From: Aphrocallistes beatrix
Lineage: Eukaryota > Porifera > Hexactinellida > Sceptrulophora > Aphrocallistidae
Assembly: GCA_963281255.1 (NCBI GenBank)
Contig: OY725490.1
Coordinates: forward strand, 2,728,001-2,792,000
DNA: 64,000 bases
Direction: 5' to 3'
Position numbers and translations under genes: made by a program. Below are positions 62,301 to 64,000 of the stretch, piece after piece; the first letter of the stretch is position 1, and each line of letters opens with the position of its first letter. Under the pieces are notes generated by a model. It was not told the origin of the DNA. It saw only the letters and a program-made list of their open reading frames with translations, and did no database searches.

Positions 62301-62822
62301 AAGTGCACAAAGTATCAAAAAATCATGGGAGAGCTATGCACACACACTCGACTCCACACATCAGGTTCTATCATCGATCTCAGCTTAGATTATGTCCCGA
62401 GTTGGTATCAGAAAGTAACGAGAGCTTTGGAACACGAGGAGATACAAGAAGCTTCCAGTTTTCTGTGTGAATACGAGCTCCTTAAAGAGGATTGGGACTC
62501 CATTTCTGAACTCGGATTTTTCAAAGGATATCGTGACGTCATGAGTCAGATACCCCCAAAAGTAAAGGCTCAATTAACCCGTGTTACGAACAAAGAGAGG
62601 GGACACGTGCATTACAGGAGTGACCAGAGTTTCAGGAAGCAGAAGGTGGTGGTAGAAGGAGAATTCGATGAAATGGATGTGGATGAACAGAGTTCAGAAG
62701 GAAATACACAGGACTTGTCGCAGAATCAAATGATTCAAGTGAAACATGTGACTACTAAAAAGCCTGCTGCAACTAAACCAGCGGGTAAGGGCTCACAGAA
62801 GGGGAAACGGACTAAAAAGTGA
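50331..62822 (+). CDS. RFC1: Replication factor C large subunit, 10-11 exons, with nested genes
   Basis: RFC1 is the large subunit of the clamp loader that opens PCNA onto primed DNA. Exons in phase: possibly 50331-50333 (ATG only, donor gttagt), then 50651-50677, 50890-50965, 51252-51294, 51416-51512, 51913-52174, 52636-53058, 53496-53816, 54070-54368, 61459-61692, 61848-62822. They give about 919 residues (human about 1150). Seen in order: the PCNA-binding start DIRKLFQQQ, a PIP-like ITPSDYF, a BRCT domain (NCLGNLTFVITGVLDSLERE to GLDAGESKLA), VDKYRP, Walker A SGPPGIGKTTTA, Walker B VMDEVDGMAGNEDRGG, sensor 1 IICICND, and the C-terminal domain DLFFQDYSIGPLFVQENYP. It ends in a Lys-rich tail. 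The ATG-only exon is inferred, and the other exons are solid. ELNASS replaces the usual ELNASD. The 7.1-kb intron 54369-61458 contains two other genes. Confidence 0.92.
52373..52552. mobile_element. hAT-like MITE with CAGGCGTGTCAAACT ends, RFC1 intron
   Basis: Ends caggcgtgtcaaactggtgg and gattcgagtttgacacacctg. The CAGGxGTGTCAAACT terminus is widespread among animal hAT elements (family knowledge). 180 bp, non-coding, with internal gtggcccgc words. Target duplication is not clear. Confidence 0.75.
53070..53216. mobile_element. hAT-like MITE (cataggcgcc family), directly after an RFC1 exon
   Basis: Ends cataggcgccgaacc and gttcggcgcccatg, flanked by aggctaat (53062-53069) and aggctaac (53217-53224), 7 of 8 identical. 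It sits 11 bp after the donor of the BRCT exon. Its C-rich interior makes it stand out from the intron. Confidence 0.85.
54462..54618. mobile_element. hAT-like MITE with CAGYGGTT ends, RFC1 large intron
   Basis: Ends cagcggttttcgaccttttt and ggttgggaaccactg, flanked by agttagta (54454-54461) and agttaata (54619-54626), 7 of 8 identical. The CAGTGGTTCTCAACCTTTTT-type end is common in animal hAT elements. Internal ctgtggaccmc repeats three times. Confidence 0.85.
55330..56979 (+). CDS. RING-finger/coiled-coil/NHL-repeat protein nested in RFC1 intron
   Basis: Intronless, 549 residues, same strand as its host. A C3HC4 RING occupies residues 12-51 (C12, C15, C27, H29, C32, C35, C48, C51; CVVCHLYNAPINILECFHVI). 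A coiled coil follows at about 80-190. An NHL-type beta-propeller runs from about residue 265 to the end (NKRIALYNAGYQYVCQVGKG, GKIPGQFKDPRGLVIDGKGK, MIVIDSGNHRLQIF). No B-box is visible between RING and coiled coil, unlike classical TRIM-NHL proteins such as TRIM2/3/71. Likely a RING-type ubiquitin ligase, by family. The ending DSGNHRLQIF parallels that of the NHL gene at 15-16 kb, so the two are probably from one expanded family. The lack of introns suits retroposition or intron loss. Confidence 0.85.
   Translation: MADSDQVNPLVCVVCHLYNAPINILECFHVICEDCHLKKKGKLFLLLCPSCSQITSLPIKDKLRELAEQLTRKSGIPEEMTAPLESNLTKLCEEIAKIGTEKSELEKKLDYSKSSYESKLVNINSEFDKKLKILETERDSQIQALEKEHKADKDKLNKQFESVSKSLTKCEQQKAFLQICSERLTEEEFSRYKEILNLPKPPQQQNIASISVKSLEPDSPKLLTDSKLHVTQSLPLIKRERSPSRIKPVSRYKRNFALCKDPAFCFGKYGSGNSEFRGLKAVAISPDDIIIYALDLNQVKAFDNKGSFLFQFSSFPVKRSQIPDLTAIAADQCCIYVSDVNLDIIHVLSLSYSLPSDNYPSEAEFKCSIGNSGPSVQRLSKPGPMMYSAFKSNLFVADNGNKRIALYNAGYQYVCQVGKGQIEQVCSLAVSLDGELVYALERAKTSKCVRIFNSSGELIKELGMRHSELKHPWSLCTSDEGQVMVTDGSPDYGTLGHSVRVFSKEGKLLGKVGCSGKIPGQFKDPRGLVIDGKGKMIVIDSGNHRLQIF
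57371..57402 (-). mobile_element. Helentron-like 3' tail fragment, reversed
   Basis: acaagcgcgcttcgcttgct followed by tgtgctgcgcggc is the complement of the agcgaagcgcgcttgt tail seen at 39577 and 58601. It directly abuts the 11-bp tandem array. No matching 5' end seen. Confidence 0.5.
57411..57591. repeat. 11-bp tandem array (gagcatarttt)
   Basis: About 16 units of gagcatagttt with variants gagcataattt and gagcatatttt. It is open in all three minus-strand frames because the unit contains no stop in that direction, which creates overlapping open frames that are not genes. Confidence 0.9.
57592..58345. repeat. Large foldback element with an interrupted right arm
   Basis: Outer arms gccatagcctact (57592) and agtaggctatggc (58333-58345) pair, as do gggactagggatgcggtaga and its complement at about 58287. 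The inner arms pair about 57690-57790 with 57830-57935 almost perfectly (cgacctctaaattcaatggt and its complement). Between inner and outer right arm lies about 315 bp (57936-58253) with no counterpart on the left. The arms total about 200 bp each. Confidence 0.88.
58525..58601 (+). mobile_element. Helentron-like 3' end fragment
   Basis: Carries the hairpin ctgcggacacgcagtgtctg and the gcgcaagcaagcgaagcg cgcttgt tail, with no 5' end in reach. Confidence 0.6.
59079..59242. mobile_element. Possible hAT-like MITE
   Basis: Short inverted ends caggggtg and cacgcctctg enclose a C/G-rich interior (gccggagcccccacagcacc) unlike the flanking AT-rich DNA. No target duplication found. Confidence 0.4.
60268..61134 (-). 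CDS. Sphingomyelinase-like endonuclease/exonuclease/phosphatase-fold phosphodiesterase, nested in RFC1 intron
   Basis: Intronless, 288 residues, antisense to its host gene. Metal-dependent EEP fold with all core motifs: SQNMWGVY (Asn29), IQEF (Glu63), VINTHLYS (Asn160, His162), ISGDFNICP (Asp197, Asn199) and PISDHKG (Asp274, His275). The THLYS and GDFN spacing and the QNMWG start are like bacterial-type and SMPD2-like neutral sphingomyelinases, which hydrolyse sphingomyelin to ceramide. It lacks the two C-terminal transmembrane helices of animal SMPD2 and has no signal peptide, so it is probably soluble and cytosolic. Substrate is inferred only. DNase-I-like or inositol phosphatase activity cannot be excluded. 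Confidence 0.82.
   Translation of the reverse strand: MAETYPEEIGSTHNEEEGSGYTLRLLSQNMWGVYLGNYGPHFQDRLSRLAKAAKDYDVLVIQEFPLFKLLGITLGVATMEKFYTEISPWMPFSSINSTSNSLPYILGGNSGLIIFSRYPIISEKETTFKNYPWFEASYKGFQHVRIKIQRKRPLLLHVINTHLYSHGKTWVRLAQLQEIAEYKNGLNKNEMIFISGDFNICPRTHLNCVAQFQALCDAMQPLEIKSNPEEVTYPSEGATFDHCFAGGAQILDVTVNPVELFYTDKVGDELPISDHKGLSVRIRMEISQ
61421..61465 (+). repeat. 23-bp tandem duplication covering the RFC1 splice acceptor
   Basis: taacmttttaattaggaact occurs at 61421-61440 and 61444-61463, each with an AG acceptor followed by gaactaa. The reading frame requires the second acceptor (exon starts 61459). The first would add 23 bases and run into a stop within ten codons. Confidence 0.85.
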
Positions 62823-63485
62823 AGTTTGTTTGTGGTAGAGGGGTATACCACTATAGTCACTTGTGCAGCTGGTTTTAACCTGAGCTTAGAACGCTTTCAA
62901 TTTGATTCTGATTCTGAACTGAACTCTCCTCTTTAACTCGAATTTGCTAGTATATTTTAATTGTGAATACCATATTCTCTACTTAACTGTGAAACTCTTG
63001 TGTTTACGATTTTAGAATTTACTTTTCAGATTTGAAGTTTAGAGTGGGTGAGCTGTTAAACCACTTTCTGCTTATGAACCACTTCTCAATTCATGTTTAC
63101 GTGGATGAGATATTCCACCTTTACCTACATATATAATATATATTGTGTAGGAAGGTACAATATTATATGTCTAGTAGTGGAGGCGAAAGTTCAAATATCA
63201 TCTAAACAGATATAGGGAATATGGGGGAAACGGATATTAACTCTTTAGTAGCAGAGAGGTACGTTTTATTCTAGTTCAGGGTTTATTTATTGCATAGCTG
63301 GCATAGTACACCCTAGTCATCCTACAAAATCTAACAGTTAAAATATATTTATGGTGGGTATTCATAAGGTTGCATTGAAGGGTTGGTGAAGCACAAATTT
63401 CTCATTTCACATGTACTTTTTGCACCATTACTTGCAGGTACTTCTACAGAATATATAATTCATGTCTCGAGTTTTTACGTCATAT
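62823..63485. other. RFC1 3' flank
   Basis: AT-rich. A palindromic stretch near 63116-63160 (tacctacatatataatatat ... tgtgtaggaaggta) is the only structure I noticed. No gene. Confidence 0.45.
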
Positions 63486-64000
63486 ACTACGGGCGTTCAA
63501 TAAGTAGTCGTTATCATAGTGTAATTTCCCAAACTATAGAAATAAAATTAATATCAATTCTGCAATTTCTCGAAATACTCTCCTTGATGCTGTATAACTA
63601 GTTTTATCCTCTTTATCCAATCAAAAAAATTTTTTTGAAGTCTTCTCGCGGTATAGCTTTCATAAACTGAAAAATCGCCGATCCGAGGTGAGCCCGACTT
63701 TCGAGTTCCCTCCCTGACAGGTGTTTCTTCAGCTTAGGGAAGAGCCAAAAGTCGCATGAAGCGAGGTCTGGTGAGTAGGTAGGATGATCTAGCTCTACAA
63801 AACTCTCATACGATCCAACTTTTCCCTTACCAGCTTGGTCTTGTGGGGTCGGGCATTATCGATTGTGGTAGAATTTCTCAACCTCAGATAGGCACTCATT
63901 TAAGTAAAATGATCCAGTAATAGTAGTATTATTGGGGACACAAATCTGGCACACTGGACCATAAGAATCAAAAAATATGCAGCACCAGTGTTTCCCGCCG
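63486..64000 (-). mobile_element. Decayed mariner transposon, cut by window edge
   Basis: Left end tacgggcgttcaataagtag resembles a mariner terminus. On the minus strand it encodes the C-terminal half of a mariner transposase: DNARPHKTKLVREKL (second catalytic Asp), VELDHPTYSPDLASCDFWLF (third Asp of the DD34D triad) and ESRAHLGSAIFQFMKAI, then WIKRIKLVIQHQGEYFEKLQ. These pieces lie in different frames (at least two frame breaks), so it is not functional. Confidence 0.82.

Noticed and set aside
63116..63160. Palindromic TA-rich stretch after RFC1 as a terminator or element
   Set aside because: Likely chance structure in TA-rich DNA; too short to support a call.

Overview
The window is nuclear DNA of an animal. 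Genes have GT-AG spliceosomal introns, and the gene set is metazoan: axonemal dynein heavy chain, K-Cl cotransporter, Orai calcium channel, APC, TACC, a bHLH factor and RING/NHL proteins. The divergent but recognisable Wnt and calcium genes, compact introns and the style of the coiled-coil/NHL proteins suggest an early-branching animal, most likely a sponge. A glass sponge is my best guess, from remembered protein style only, and I hold it with low confidence. There is no sign of bacterial, viral or organellar sequence.

Layout. 1-1.2 kb: 3' end of an axonemal dynein heavy chain (+). 2.3-2.5 kb: an isolated first exon of an SLC17/sialin-like transporter (-). 3.8-12.4 kb: a complete 11-exon K-Cl cotransporter (+), about 1177 residues. 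13.5-14.8 kb: a Tc1 DD34E transposon with one internal stop. 15.0-16.3 kb: a coiled-coil/NHL gene with two frame breaks. 16.9-20.9 kb: a 7-exon gene ending in a mitochondria-eating-protein (SPATA18/MIEAP) C-terminal domain. 21.1-22.2 kb: a secreted or membrane-anchored beta-lactamase-like protein. 23 kb: a bHLH factor (-). 24.8 kb: a small coiled-coil protein. 26.1 kb: SRP receptor beta. 27.8-30.0 kb: a short TACC protein. 30.9-32.4 kb: ALDH8A1. 33.1-33.8 kb: Orai (-). 36.6-37.6 kb: an ankyrin-repeat protein (-). 40.9-49.6 kb: a 9-exon APC homologue. 50.3-62.8 kb: RFC1, whose 7.1-kb intron contains two whole intronless genes, a RING/NHL protein (+) and a sphingomyelinase-like phosphodiesterase (-). 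63.5-64 kb: a decayed mariner element.

Intergenic and intronic DNA is AT-rich and crowded with short non-autonomous DNA transposons. I see hAT-like MITEs with 8-bp target duplications, pogo/Tigger-like MITEs with TA targets, Helentron-like elements ending in a GC-rich hairpin, long foldbacks and several tandem repeats. Most introns above 300 bp hold at least one.

The genes do not form one pathway. They are ordinary animal housekeeping and signalling genes placed side by side. APC (Wnt/cytoskeleton) and TACC (centrosome/spindle) both touch microtubules, Orai and KCC are ion-transport genes, and RFC1 is replication. I found no convincing new multi-gene system. The most unusual items are the stripped-down APC with a possible PDZ ligand, Orai lacking the TM3 glutamate, the beta-lactamase-like protein without a visible catalytic motif, the nested genes and duplicated acceptor in RFC1, the orphan SLC17 exon, and the 750-bp foldback.
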